Assembly: GCA_018806985.1 (NCBI GenBank)
Contig: JADANN010000120.1
Span: forward strand, 868,001-932,000
Length of the DNA stretch: 64,000 bases
Direction: 5' to 3'
Origin: Angiostrongylus vasorum
Lineage: Eukaryota; Nematoda; Chromadorea; Rhabditida; Metastrongylidae
The notes beneath the pieces were generated by a model. It searched no databases, was not told the origin of the DNA, and was given only the letters and a program-made list of their open reading frames with translations. Shown here in pieces: positions 36,481-49,235 of this stretch. The position numbers and the translations under genes were made by a program. How positions within the stretch are numbered: the first letter of the stretch is position 1; each line of letters starts with the position of its first letter.

Positions 36481-37465
36481 GGGTACGTTGTGTGAAGTAA
36501 AGTAATCTCGAATCGACATGAAGTAGCGACAAAATTAAACCCCTATTCTCAAAGGTCTGCTCACCAACCCTACCAAGAATGTGATTGCCGTGTTTGAGCA
36601 CGGTGAAAATATTTAACTGAAGGTGCAATTTTAATTCAAGCATTTCGGCGGGAACGATTTAAGATCCAAAGAAGATTTGTCTTTATATGGAAGCCCATGT
36701 GGATATGGAAACGAGATGGAAGATATTTAACGAACACAGTTCGGGCGGCGATCTGCGGATAAGATTGTGCTCAACAACACGCAACCTGAAAAAGCACTCA
36801 AACTTGCTTATACTACCATCGACCTGAATTTAAAGGACGTGGGTTAGTTATCACAATGTGGGATCCCATAAATGCCTAATTTTATCGATCCGTGATTATC
36901 CGTTCCTGTGGCTTGACACTAACGAATGTTTACTGCGCCAACCGCACAGCCAACTACCTGGATGAGATATTGACTGGAATCCCTGTTGAAACTAAATCAG
37001 CGCCAAGATTTGCGTTAGACCAACAAAAAAGGAGCTTAGCCGTAAATTACCAAACTTTCATCCGATTCGCAAAGGCTGGATATTGATTAGGATAACAAGC
37101 ACTGAACGCATTCGTATGGGTTTTTTGGGAGCGCAGGGAAAAAATCTTGGTAAACCCAACAACGAACCAACTAAAGAAAATTGCAATGGAGTTTAAGCAA
37201 TTCTTCGTTAAGACGGCGATATTTCTGTTATAAAGGTGCACAACCTTTCCTGTTATATGATAGACAAAATAGTGATAAAAACTGAGCGCCTTTCAAAATT
37301 CTCTTGACTGTTTCTGTTTCTCCTTCGTAGCAGCAAATTGTACAAGCACTTTAGATAGGAGCACAGTCCGTCATTCCGCTTTGTCAGTAATTGACTGATC
37401 ATTGCTATTGCAAACCGGCTTTCATTTAACCCTAGTGTGAATGATCAATGTACCTCATTTTATTG
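36481..37465. other. Spacer, nothing recognised
   Basis: AT-rich sequence with no supported exon or repeat. Confidence 0.4.
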
Positions 37466-37469
37466 ATTA

Positions 37470-38130
37470 GGTAACATGAGGTTGTTACCAAATATTTATT
37501 CGACTAACGTTTCAACCTATTCATCTTCCTCAAAGCCGATGATGATCCGAGTCTATGACTTGCAGTCGTTCGTCTTCTCGATGTGGTATCTTCGTCACAG
37601 TATCGGATCTTCTTCAGTGGAGCACCGCCTAAATGAGGCAACCTCACTCGACAGCGCTCTCTTTATATGGGACAATTGCTGCTAACAATGATTGTAGTTT
37701 AATGATCTATCAAAGAAATAAGATACATTGGTCATTTATACTGAGGTTAAATGAAAGCCACTTTGCAACAGCATTACTTCGCTACGTGCAGGCTTGTCTA
37801 CCGACTGTTGCAGGATGGATTTTCAGTTGAAGAACAAATTATTATCAACGGACAATTATTACTAACAACATCATTCTACTATGAAAATGCCACAGCGAGA
37901 AAACGAACAACTACGAACCATCGACTCGGTTCATCGGCTCTAAGGAAGACTAAGACGTCGAAACATTGGCCGAATAAATGCTTGGTCACAACTTCGTGTT
38001 AGCATATCAACGAAGTGAGGTACATTTATTGACATTGTTTAAATAACCGACTCTCCTTTAACTTGTGCATGACTGAGCTTGGCTAGACAAATAAAGTTCT
38101 TTATCAACCTTGTGTTAGCTTATCAATTAA
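37470..38130. repeat. Inverted pair of PLE-type ends (fourth family)
   Basis: The left arm at about 37480-37560 (minus: 'tcggctttgaggaagatgaa', 'gttgaaacgtt', 'gaataaatat') faces the right arm at about 37930-38130 (plus: 'cggctctaaggaagacta', 'gtcgaaacattggccgaata', 'tcgtgttagc'). The same family ends at 59335-59430. Confidence 0.6.
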
Positions 38131-38443
38131 AGAATACGTGTTACTGAACAGTGTTGACTTTACTGAAAGCGGCAGTGATATTTCGTTGTCTCAGTGTGTT
38201 CTGAGAGTATCGTTGATATCTTTTTTTTCCGAATATTTCAATTTTTACCTCTTTTATTTGGGGATACTTCAAACTTCCTTCAGAAATAAGTATGATATTT
38301 ATGCTCTCAATCACAATATAATGTGTTAATTTCAATTAGTTGCCACCCGTAATATCATAGATGACTTTACGCCTGAATGCACTGGCTTCCGCATAATCAT
38401 CAATTCATAACCTGAAGAAAGTCCAAACTTCAACGTTTGCTTG
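38131..38443. other. Spacer, nothing recognised
   Basis: AT-rich sequence with no motif. Confidence 0.4.
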
Positions 38444-38445
38444 GG

Positions 38446-38727
38446 CTCGTGTGGCGCAGTGGTCGGAGGTACCCTGCAACACACACGTGGAATCGATCCC
38501 CGCCTTCTATGGCTCACCAAGCCTTCCATCTCTCCGGGGTCGGCAAATTGGAGCCAGACTTGTCTGGGAGGATAGCAGCACTGGCTCGATTCATCGGAAG
38601 GCCTCCACGAGTCATTGTAAAGGCCAGATATACATTCAATCACCTTCAAACGATGCTCAGTGAAGTCGAATGCATGGCGCATCTCTCAGGGATTGATCAA
38701 CGCCGAGAGTTTTGTCTGATTTTTCAT
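38446..38727 (+). repeat. Repeat A: tRNA-derived SINE, well preserved
   Basis: The A-box-like 'gtggcgcagtggtcgg' and the B-box-like 'gtggaatcgatcccc' are both intact, and the complete body is present. This is one of the best copies for defining the family. Confidence 0.85.
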
Positions 38728-40617
38728 GTTTGCTTGTAGAGCGAAATAGGTAAGTAAATGTTTTTAGAACACTTTCATAGCACTGGTAAATCCAAATGTC
38801 ACGTTACGGTTGCCCTCACTACGCTTTTTGTTTCCACAAGTTGCCTTATCCTTCTCGCCCTTGAGTTGCCAAGTGGAACTTGCATAAAAAATGTTCGCAT
38901 TCTTGACTATACCTGCTTAACAGCTGACTTATGGCGGCGATGTGGAATGAGCTTCAGAAATATGAGAAACAAATAACACAAAGCGAGCTTAGAGGCCAAA
39001 CAGTTCCGACTGTTATCAAGCAAATATACCACGAAATCAGTTCATCGCGCTCAAGAAACATAGCCATTTGAAGCATTCGTTAACACTCTCACGATAAGTG
39101 AATCCAGTGGGAGCCAATTAGATGTTTCGAGAGTGGCAGGTATGGCCTTCATAGGTTTCATTTTCTTACCGGGGGTTTATTTCGGCATGTAGAACCGTTT
39201 TAGTACACTTCTTCTAGTCAGCCAATAGCTTATAGAACACAGATGTTGTGTTGGGCATTGTTGGGAAAGGGTCTATTCAGAATTGAGAAATACGGAAAAC
39301 CATTTTCGGAACGGGTTCATTGTTTTCGGGAACTTGAGTGGTAATTGATTTTTTATTGTTATGCCGACAATTTTTGGCAATCTACAATTCTGATCGCTAT
39401 GGTGAATTAAGAGTTGCCATATAGAATTTGCGGATGTAAAGATACTGAAATGGACACAGCGTAAGTTTCAAAGCACCTGCAAATGCTGGCATATGCATGA
39501 TGGACTACAGCAACGTGTAGTAAATTGCAACGTACACATCACTCATACCAACAGAACTATAGAGCAAAGTCTTTTCCACGATCCATTCATGCTAACAAAC
39601 CATCCAGTCCTTTAATTATCAGAAAATTATTATTTGTTTTTGCAAAAGCAGGAATTTAACAAGCAATGGAAATTAGACGACCTCCATTGCTACAGAAAAG
39701 TGAAATTAATCATGGTCTAGAGAATGTTCATAAACATAAACCTATTTACAAGTTCATTCTTCCTCATATCATTTCAAAGTATCTCACTGTCACCATTGTG
39801 CACTAAACTGCGATTTCAAAGGTCACGTCATCGATGCCACTCTCAGTGCTGGCGTTTGCACATGACGCAGTTACAACTGAGAACATAAAGAAACACCAGC
39901 ATGAAGATGTGATCAAAAGGGAGTACGTCGCTAAGAAACGCTAGAAGATTGGTTATAGCCCTATGAGAACCAAATGGGTAAGGGTAACAAAAGTGTTTTT
40001 TTGGCCTAAAAATTGATATTTACAGAGAATGATGTTTAAAATATTTGGCACTATCTCGTGGCTTGCTGTGTTGTGTGAGGATTAATATGTGGATCAGCCA
40101 CGTCGAAAGGTAAATCTTTGGAAGACCAGAGCAAGAAAACTTCGAGTTGAGGGATTCGCATGATTCAGTACAAAAAAGAGAAAAAATGTGCAAACAAGAT
40201 TTCGATAAGCAGTTAGTGGCAAAACTGAATAAACTATAACTGGGGGTCGTTAGAATGGAAGCACATTGGAGGGCGTCGTCATTAGACCTTTCGAGTTATT
40301 AATGAGCACACTAAACTGCCGTTGCAATGATGGGATTATTTCCACATGAGACCGAGACTTCGTCAATATGATTGCGACAAGGGATCGTGACTTCAATGTC
40401 AAATAAACTGAATTATGCTGAAAGAATGGTCTAACATGATGGTCCTGAAAGTGAAGAAATAGATTGGCTGTTTCTGAAGTGAACTGTTTTTTGAAACTTT
40501 GAGATCGTAACAGCTTCCTTCGTATGGTGCACAAGTTGATGCAAGTAGACGACAATTGTTACTGTTTTCCCAATAACGCGAAAGAATACACATAGATATA
40601 TTCGTATTTACCTGTCA
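38728..40617. other. Spacer, no supported gene
   Basis: AT-rich sequence of about 1.9 kb. Open frames lack motifs and splice context. Confidence 0.4.
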
Positions 40618-40618
40618 G

Positions 40619-40910
40619 GGGCGCGTCTAGCGTAGTGGTCAGAGGCGCTCTACGACACACACGGAGAACTGATCCCCGCTTCGATGGCCCATCAAGCCTT
40701 TCATCCCTTCCGGCAGCTTGGTACCAGAGTTGTCTAGGAGGATAACAGCACAGCAGCACTAGCTCGATATATCGATAAGCCACCGCGAGTCATTGTAAAG
40801 GCCAGATATGCATTCAATCACCTCCAAACGATGCTTAATGAAGTCGAATGCATGGCGCATCCCTCAGATCCCTCAGGGATTGATCAACACAGAAAGCTTC
40901 ATTTTTTTTA
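40619..40910 (+). repeat. Repeat A: tRNA-derived SINE
   Basis: 'gcgtctagcgtagtggtcag' opens the copy and the body ends at 'gattgatcaacacagaaagc'. A short 'atccctcag' duplication is visible near 40865. Confidence 0.8.
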
Positions 40911-41771
40911 CCCATCAGAATGCCTCCTTTTTGTCCTAAGACAGCTCTAAGTGTCTACTCTTATTAAGTTTATTTTTCAACAAATCTTATCGGTGTAGGG
41001 ATACCCAATTGTTCGGTTGAGGAGTTTCACTTCAGTTGATGCGAGCTATTATAACTATCAAGATCTGGGGTAACTTCAAACCAACACGTTAGATTAAAAA
41101 TTAGTATTGGAATCGTTATGGGCAAATTTAAGTAGAATAACACTGACTGATACTTTGAACTCAACTATCAAACCGAACACCTAATACTGTCAAAGAAAAT
41201 TAGGGTTCTTCTCTAGAAATGGCTCTACAGAATTCCGCATAATCACACAGTTTCATCACTTTATAACAGATGACGTAGTAATCATATCAAACGCATTTGC
41301 TTCGTCTCTTTTACACCTTGTCGAATGCTCTACGAACAGCTGTCGCATGACAACTAGCAGCAATACTACTGCAGTCACCAACATCGGTCTCACCTCATTC
41401 TTCTCAACAGCAGACCACCTCCATGATTTGCTACCAAATTAAATAACACACCTTAAACATGTACAACCAAAGTAGTGACAACTTCGACATGGTGAGTTTT
41501 TCTGATGCAGGCAGTCGATTTTGTTATTTTTTGTTTATCGTGCTTTTAGTCCTTTTGACAAGATTTAAATATTACGTTTACATTTGAATGTGACGACATT
41601 GAATTTCGACGAACAATAGAAAATCGCACAGACAAATAGGTAGACGAATAAAAACCCAGTATTTTGCTTATGATTGGCTTCGATTTTGAAATAGCAAGGT
41701 AGACAAGTAGAAAGGAGTACTATGTTCGTCATTACTTCTGAATTCGACATAGCACTAAGCGTGGACAAAAA
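40911..41771. other. Putative upstream region of the potassium channel gene
   Basis: AT-rich sequence. No TATA-like or trans-splice acceptor site stands out. The candidate start codon of the channel gene is at 41772. Confidence 0.35.
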
Positions 41772-44700
41772 ATGAAGAGAGCTATTTCTATACCATCTAT
41801 GTATATAAAGGGCTCTGAGAACTCGGGCTCCTCGCTGCATGAGATCCCAATGGAAATGGATTTGACGGCATCGGGACCACCAATATCAGATGACGAAATA
41901 GATATAGAAACAAGGGAAAGAAAAATACATCACGGTAAGAGATCTCACGTTACACTTCTTTTTAAGCAAAAGTTTGCGATATGAATGATATTAATGATAT
42001 TCACGATTACGATGTAGAATGAATAGGTTTCTTGGTTTTCACATTGAAGTTACTGGCCAATACTAATTAGAAAAGGATTTTTTCGTTAGCGCATAGGGAA
42101 TTCTTCTATCGACTACCATTAAGTTATAAATGCGGTGTTAAGGTTACCAAGGCTTCCATTCACCTTTGCATGTATGCTAGCTTTATTTTCCTTATGTCAA
42201 ACACTCGAGTAGTTAAAAGTCATGTTTCTACATGCACCGCTCTTGGTTTCGTAACATTTTGGAAGTACCACAGTAACGACATTCAATTAATGAGATAAAA
42301 TACCTTCTTCAAAAAAAACAAAAGGTTTTCCCTTTTTGTGGATTTACAAACTTCATTCTGATAATCTAGAGCACACAACGAAGACATGTAAGTGTATTTG
42401 GTATACAAGAATGATCGAGTGGGTTCTGAAAGCGTATTAAAATACATAAGCTACGAGTGATCTAACGAAGAAAGTCACGAACTGGCTCAGATGCAATAAA
42501 ACCATTGTTAAACGAACAAAGCAAAACACGCTGAAATCGTTAAGTCAATCTTGATGAAACGTATTTTTCACATTGGTGCCTGATTTCGCCCGCATGAATT
42601 TGAGAAAGTAAGTTCAAATTATTACAGTTATCAGCAATTTCAACAGGAGCGCAGTCCTATAGCCACAATATCTCTGCCGCCTAAAACCAGAGTTCTAGCG
42701 CCAATATCTGCCGCAGGTGTCAGTGGCAATCATGGTAGTACACTTGTCACCTTTCACTTGCTGCCCGGTTGGTCGCAGAATGACTCGAGCCGGCGCTAGA
42801 TTTTCGATTTCTTCCTGCCGCTTGCAAGAGTAGCCCAATGAGTTCTGCTCATTCCAAGGACTAGATGAGCATCATATCTTTCGCAACGAACTCTGACCAT
42901 CGTGCCAGTAGTGTTCCTGAATTACGTTTGACATACCGAGAAGTCCAGTCACTAACGTTTCTTGTCCAACGGTTATCGTTTATACGGATTACTTTTCCGA
43001 CCAATCTTGCCTCTGTGGGCCATATAGACTGGGGGTTTCTGATTTTTGAGTCAACGTTGGCCGGAGCTGCGGATCCCTTATCTCTTCCTTGGTACGAGAT
43101 ACTTTCTGCATCATGTCCTCGAATATCCTTGAGCGATCCTTCATCTCGGTTGGTAACGGGCTTCTGAATAGTGCGCTAGGAAGGCAGAATCGTGGAGTCG
43201 AAGTGATGATATGCAGGCGTGCGTCTACATACATGTATACTACCTACGCTAAATCCTCTGTGCTCTTGAAAGCTGTCCAATACACTCAATCCATTGAGTG
43301 TGGATGGGGCATGAGCGTGATTTCCGACCATCGGCTACCACTTTCACATTGTTCCTTTCCAACATTCGCCGCCGCTCCCGACGATGGCTGAAAATAATTT
43401 TGGCGAGATGGTATGGTCTTTTCAATCCCTCTCTTTGCGTCCATGCTAATATAATTTTTAAAATGATGATAGTGTTAGTGACGTGAATTCTGTGCTCTTT
43501 GATAATGAAATAGAAATGACATAAAACCATTTTTAAACGAACAAAGCAACCCTTCCAGACTCTGAAGAAGGCGATACTGCCGAAACGTCAGCTATCGTTG
43601 TGTTGTATTGTGTTATATTTGTGAGAAATGACATAGCTGTCCAAAAAAATGCCTTCGTTTACTTTACACTTTTAATTTTTCGCTGAGGCTTTAATTCAGT
43701 TTTCGATGTGCTTGGAATAATTTCTTGTTAAAAAAATAACTTTAGTATGCGAAACGGATACTGCCACATGTCGGACTCGTGTGCCTACTTTTTTGCTTAC
43801 CTTTTAATTGGAGCCACAATTTTCCATGCAATTGAAGGACCAAACGAGTTAGTGGTGAGCGCTAGTTGTTTTTTCTTTAAATTAAATAGTTTTTTCTCTA
43901 GTGAAAACTTTCGCTCGGTAGCTGGAAAAGCACTGAATAAAAAAGTTTCACAGCAACGAGACTACGAGCTACGGACAATCTTTGGCCTACGAGATGATTT
44001 CCAGGATCATATTTGGAACATTACGCAGGTGAATTCTTTGTAAAGTTTGTAAGCTTTATTATATTTTTCCTTTGTTGCAGAAATTTTGGTTTGCTTGCTT
44101 ACACATCTGTTTTCAAACCAAACAGCTGAATGCTTTGCTTTTTTATCAAGCTCTCCAGTTGTAGGATGACGACAATCGAATTTCACGAGATGCTTTCAAT
44201 TCGATTAATCAGGAATACTTTGAACAATTGGTGAAGAACATATTCATCTCATATAGAAATCAGTTTATCAACGAAAACCACCTCACAAACAAAACGAAGG
44301 GAGAAGGCTTACTCTGGACATACCCCAATAGCATTTTCTTCGCCACCACCGTCATAACAACAATCGGTAGGAATGCTATTGAATCATCTGATAAACTGCT
44401 TTGGTGAACTTCATCTTATATAAATGTTTGTGAGGGCGAAAAAAACAAGTAAGTGATCATGATTAGTCTGCCTGCCTCATTAGAAGGTATCCAAACCATA
44501 AAAAAATATTCTCGTTACTAGAGTTTACACGAGAAAAAGTTTCTTAGTGCTCATTATTTTGCAGGGTATGGAAACTTGGTCCCAACCACTACGTCCGGAC
44601 GTGTGGCATGCATAATTTTTGCACTATTTGGGATTCCCTTACTGCTGGTAACCATTGCGGACATTGGAAAATTTCTGTCAGAATTTCTCAGCTTCCTCTA

Positions 44701-47700
44701 CAAGTCCTATCGCGCTTTCAAACGAAAAGTGGGTCATCTTCGCACCCCTTAGTTACAAATATGTCTTGAAATGTCTCGATATGGGAAATTCACGCACGTA
44801 CTTGCATTCATGTTATTTTAACGGCATTGTTAATCTCGATGACCTAAATCCTCAGTTAGCGCTGTTATGGAGTCGGCCATATACGTTGTTATTGTTGGAA
44901 ATGTTTTTAGTTGGTAGTGTCTAAGTACTGGATTAAGATTTTGAAGAATTCAACGCTTTCAGTTGATTGCGAGAAGAAAAACAAGCATTTCTGATGTGGT
45001 AAGGCATGCCAACTTCAGCGTGTCTTTAAATGTTCATTGATAGTTCTTTGTTTCACCATTGGCACGCTAATTTACACACTGGTCTGATACCACGTTTTTC
45101 ATTCACTATAATTTCATGACTGACATATGCTCACATGCCCAGCTCATCGATGATCATTTCTGACTTCGCATGCTGCTGTTGTGCTTCAAATGCATTCCTA
45201 AACACCATCTGCTTATCGTTCAACGACACTGACGATATTGAAAATGAATGAAAGAAATAGCATCTGTCTGCATAGTGGAATAACATCTTCACATCAACAG
45301 CCGACCTTTCCGACAAGAGTTTTTTTGTTGGCTTCGCATTAGAATGCAGACATGAAACTGTCAGAGAGCATCCATACATTCCTTCTGAAACCGCATCGAT
45401 TGAATAAAGGGGAAGATGTCTTGCTGTCATTTTGCAGATTCGAAAGCAATCACGTCGTATCTCGCACCATTACCGATCATCATCACACTCGCATGCTAGT
45501 GATAACGGATCCTCTAAGGTGAGTACTCGATGTGAACGCTATTTGAGAAGCTTCTTCGTTATATCGATTGAAAAAATTCACGCCTTGTCTCCAGTTAAAT
45601 CGAATCTGTGAAATTCGCTGCGCTTCCCAAACTAACAGTTATCAACGACCGCTATCTACTACTAGACAGCTTTTTTTAGATCGCTAATAGTGAAGAACAT
45701 TAGAAAACAACAAAAAAAGCAAAAAAAGAGGAAAAACTGAAGAGAGCTTTCCATAACTGCTGCTTGAGTGAACACTACTACTTGAATGAAATGGGGAAAA
45801 TCCGACCAATAGAATAGATCTTCACAAACTGTCTTCGTCAAGCTGGGATGCAAACACTGTTGATAACGATGAAAAAGCCTTGTTCGGATAGTTTTTTTTC
45901 TAAGCGAAGTCTTATTTGAAGACTATACGGTTCAGTTTAAATCTTTAAGAATAAAGCGTAGTTTCATTGATTAATAACAACCTTAAAAAGTGCAAAATAA
46001 TGCGTCAACTATTCCATATATGACGTCTGAAACATTCATTCGTTTTTTTTTAAATGAACGCTGCACATTTCCAACAAAACAAATTCTCTTCAACTCACAA
46101 GTTCCCTACAAGGAAGCTATGAACTTTCTGTAGCAGCAGTTTCATTCCTCTCTTTTAAACTTTACCACGCATTCACTAACATTTCTGAATCTCTCCAAAT
46201 AAATTTCTTTATTTCCTCCAAATTCCGTCGGTTATGAAGAAAAATCTCCGCGACCAGTTGTGACGATTACATCCTGTCAACTTTGGAATATGTGACTCCT
46301 GCAGTCTGCCACGAATCCGAATAACAAAAAAGGAATAACTGAATTGCTCAACCTTCAGGCAGGTTCTCTTAATTTGCAAGAAATGGATAGTGACTCAGAA
46401 TCCTCCATGGAAGATGAACTAAGGATCCCAGTATTTATGGTATTATTTGTCTTATTGGCTTATACGGCTATTGGCGGTTTTCTCTTTCAGGTGCGCATTA
46501 TTATTATTGTTTTTTGTTGTTGTTATTATTGTTATTATTGTTACTAGAGGCGCTTGTAGCGCAGTGATCGGAGCGTCCTGCCATACATATTCGATCGATG
46601 CCTGCGCTCCAGGCCCACCAAGTATTCCATCACTCCGGGTTCGGGAAATTGGTACCAGACTTCTCTGGGAGGGCAGCAACACTGACTCGATACATCGCTA
46701 GGCCAATGCAATTCATTGTAAAGGCCGGATGTGCATTCATTCACCTCCGACGATGCATAATGAAGTCGAATGCATGGCGCATCCCTCAGGGACTGATCAG
46801 CGCCGAGAGCTTTAGAGCCCTTTTATTGTTATTACTACCTTTGATAATATATTCGGAAATGCAGTGAAATGAAAACTGATTTCGAAGCGATTTCAAGCAC
46901 TTCCTTCTAACACTTCTAAATTCGGTTAGAAAATGGTGCGCAGCGAAAACTGTGGAATAAAAACAAGTTCGAATACGGTTTTTCGTGCATTTCCCCTCAA
47001 AACGTCATAAAAGTCCAACGTCATTCAGTGTCAGAGATTAAGACAATGCTTAATCCAAGAATGAAAAAATGCCACAAAACACTATATCACTTTAAATCCT
47101 TGCAGTCATGGGAAGGGCTTCAGTACTTTGAAGCATTCTACTTCTGTTTCATTACAATGGCAACAGTAGGTAAGAATAATCGCTTGAAGATTCAAACTAG
47201 TATATTAACACCAACCATTAATATCGTTTAGGATTCGGAGATATTGTGCCGACGGAACAAGTCTACATGTTTTTTTACGATGGCATATATTATTTTTGGT
47301 TTATCACTGTAAGATTGTCATCGACTTTACTGTCATCGTAATCACTCATTCGTTCTTGAAGTTGCTTATTTTCAGAGCCACAATGTGTATTGATTTAGCG
47401 GGTACAGAGTACATTCGGAAAATTCACTATCTTGGCAGCAAAATGGAAGACGCTAAAGGCGCAGTGATCTCGTGAGTTCTTGTGGATCGTCTGCATAGAG
47501 GTTTGAGCAGTTAAGGTAGATTTAGTGGTCTTCAAGTTGGTGAGCACATCTTAAAACACACTGGTATCGAAGTAATGAAAACCGCCGGAGGAAAATTGGT
47601 GCAAGGTTCGTGAATAGTTTAGAAGGGTTATTGAAAGGTATAACCTCATTACCATTAAGGTAATGGCTTTCGTTTAGTTCGAGGAGCGGTGCTGAACTCA

Positions 47701-48148
47701 AAACAAGCACGAGAACTTGGTATAGAGTACATACTCGCGGATTTACAATATCAGCAAAGAAACATCCTTTACGAACCACTTAGTCCTACTGTAGCCAAGC
47801 TTGTCAAAGAGAGCAATATTAAGGTTCAATGTTACAACTGCTTCTTTGATAATCCGATAAAACTAGTGAGAAAAAGCTGCTCTGTAGAGTGAGATGTGTT
47901 GAGTGCACATTGCTGTAGAAATTACATGAATATTCTAATATTTGTCAACAGTTTTTCAGGTACTACCAGACGATATCACTGAAAAGGATGGTTATATTGT
48001 ACAGAATAAAAGCTATGATAAACCGGCCTTGGCGAAAAAAGGATATGTTCGTGTCAGCGGAAACATTATTCACAAGATTATGGTACCCAGCAAAGGTGGA
48101 CCGTCACTTGTTATACCTTGCTTCATTCACAAGGAGACAGACATTTGA
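41772..48148 (+). CDS. Two-pore-domain (K2P, TWK-type) potassium channel
   Basis: Leak K+ channel of the plasma membrane. Exons with matching phases are 43902-44028, 44165-44366, 44565-44728, 45438-45518, 46359-46490, 47106-47169, 47232-47308, 47376-47471, 47526-47605, 47678-47865 and 47960-48148 (TGA). 41772-41934 (acidic N-terminus) and 43746-43854 (TM1, 'FFAYLLIGATIFHAIEGPNE') are likely first exons. Pore 1 is 'TTVITTIGYGNLVPTT', split after TTIG. TM2 is 'ACIIFALFGIPLLLVTIADI', TM3 'VFMVLFVLLAYTAIGGFLF', pore 2 'FCFITMATVGFGDIVP' and TM4 'FFTMAYIIFGLSLATM'. A basic and Ser/His-rich loop joins TM2 to TM3. The extracellular cap has NIT and NKT glycosylation sites. The cytoplasmic tail is about 200 residues. 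One extra T at 47270-47276 breaks TM4, and two N-terminal exon joins do not match in phase. About 570 residues, usual for the family. The exact TWK subtype is not assigned. Confidence 0.9.
42735..43545 (-). mobile_element. RTE-type retrotransposon fragment in channel intron
   Basis: Shares 'gactcgag' and 'gagttctgctc' blocks with 8260-8420 and 'aattttggcgaga.ggtat' with 6085. It covers the C-terminal and part of the reverse-transcriptase region, heavily decayed. Confidence 0.75.
43550..43628 (+). repeat. PLE terminus with hammerhead-like motif in channel intron
   Basis: CTGAAGA, GGC/GCC stem II, GAAACGTC and AGCTA at 43561-43594, then 'gttgtgttgtattgtgtt'. It is truncated before the terminal block. 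It lies about 120 bases upstream of the TM1 exon. Confidence 0.75.
46497..46547. repeat. TTATT/TTG triplet tract in channel intron
   Basis: Runs directly into the 5' end of a Repeat A SINE. Confidence 0.85.
46548..46832 (+). repeat. Repeat A: tRNA-derived SINE in channel intron
   Basis: 'gcttgtagcgcagtgatcgg' starts the copy, and it ends in 'actgatcagcgccgagagc'. It is in the same orientation as the host gene, between the TM3 and pore-2 exons. Confidence 0.8.
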
Positions 48149-48160
48149 AAGCACACTTTG

Positions 48161-48166
48161 AATAAA
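48161..48166 (+). terminator. Poly(A) signal AATAAA of the channel gene
   Basis: Lies 12 bases after the stop codon. Such short nematode 3' UTRs are common. Confidence 0.6.
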
Positions 48167-48169
48167 ATA

Positions 48170-49235
48170 TTTACTAAATTATCATATTGTTTGCAGTGTT
48201 CAGCAGTTAAATCTCATAAAAGAAAGCAAGGCAATGCATTCCATTTTAATGTGGTCAACATTTTATAACTATGCATTTTCTCACACTTTGATAGAAAGGT
48301 TTTGTAGTATAATTGAAAAATAAACATTCTAGGAGTAAGACTTCCCATAAGCAAGATCGTCACGAGCTTCTGTTCGTAGACTGTCGAGACTTTCTGCGTA
48401 AATTATCGAATCTTCCATGGTGGGGGGTCCCAGTGCGAAATTCGTTCCCAAAGCTGAAATATTACTAAAGCGTTGTGAAGTATTTTTTTATCGTAGACAT
48501 AGGGGAAGAACAAGAAGAATTCATCGAATGCTGCCTTAGACATATTTTATCGGCTATCGTTTGTTCGTTTGAGCATTTCTGTTTAGCATCTTTTCTTAAA
48601 CTAATTCAGTGTCACCCGTCTATAAAGCACCACTTTTTCGTTTCTTGTTCAAACTTTTGACCACTTGAAATTCCATTCAAGCACGTCTACTGCGTATTAT
48701 TATGTGCTTGACTCCACGGATTCATTCCTTGAAGTGAAAAAATCATTAAAACTCGAAAAGTAACAACTGAATTTATGGTATTTTACTCCCTGATGACGAG
48801 CGCTCGCTTTTAGGATAGGGCACACCATCTGAACCCACTTCTAAAGCATCCTTACCTAGGGTTGTATGTAGTTTGCATGAAGTTCAAGATAGATTCCACA
48901 AAGAAACTACGTTGAAGCACTAAATAGGGAAGAACAACAAGAAACAGGGGCATTACCACCAGGGCCATTTCCTCAACCGTTCTTTAAACAATGAGGCCCC
49001 AACAATGAAGTCGATTTCAAGTTTCGGGTAGTTGCGAACGAAACTTTCAAAGACCTTTATCACTATCGCGCAAAGAGATATTGCACCAACATCATAGAAG
49101 TGCGAAAATGTGATATGTGGGAGGCATGAGAGCTGAAAAGGTCTAAAAAATATTACACTATCCGTTAATCATTAAGGTGGAGAGTTTGTAGTAACTCTTC
49201 ATCAGCAAGCTATTGAGATAACGAAAAAAGCATCT
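48170..49235. other. Spacer before PLE copy
   Basis: No clear coding signal. The last few hundred bases may be the decayed 5' part of the following Penelope-like element. Confidence 0.4.

Noticed and set aside
42647..42716. Candidate 70-bp exon between the first two channel exons
   Set aside because: Splice sites look good, but in the phase left by 41772-41934 it contains an in-frame TAA.
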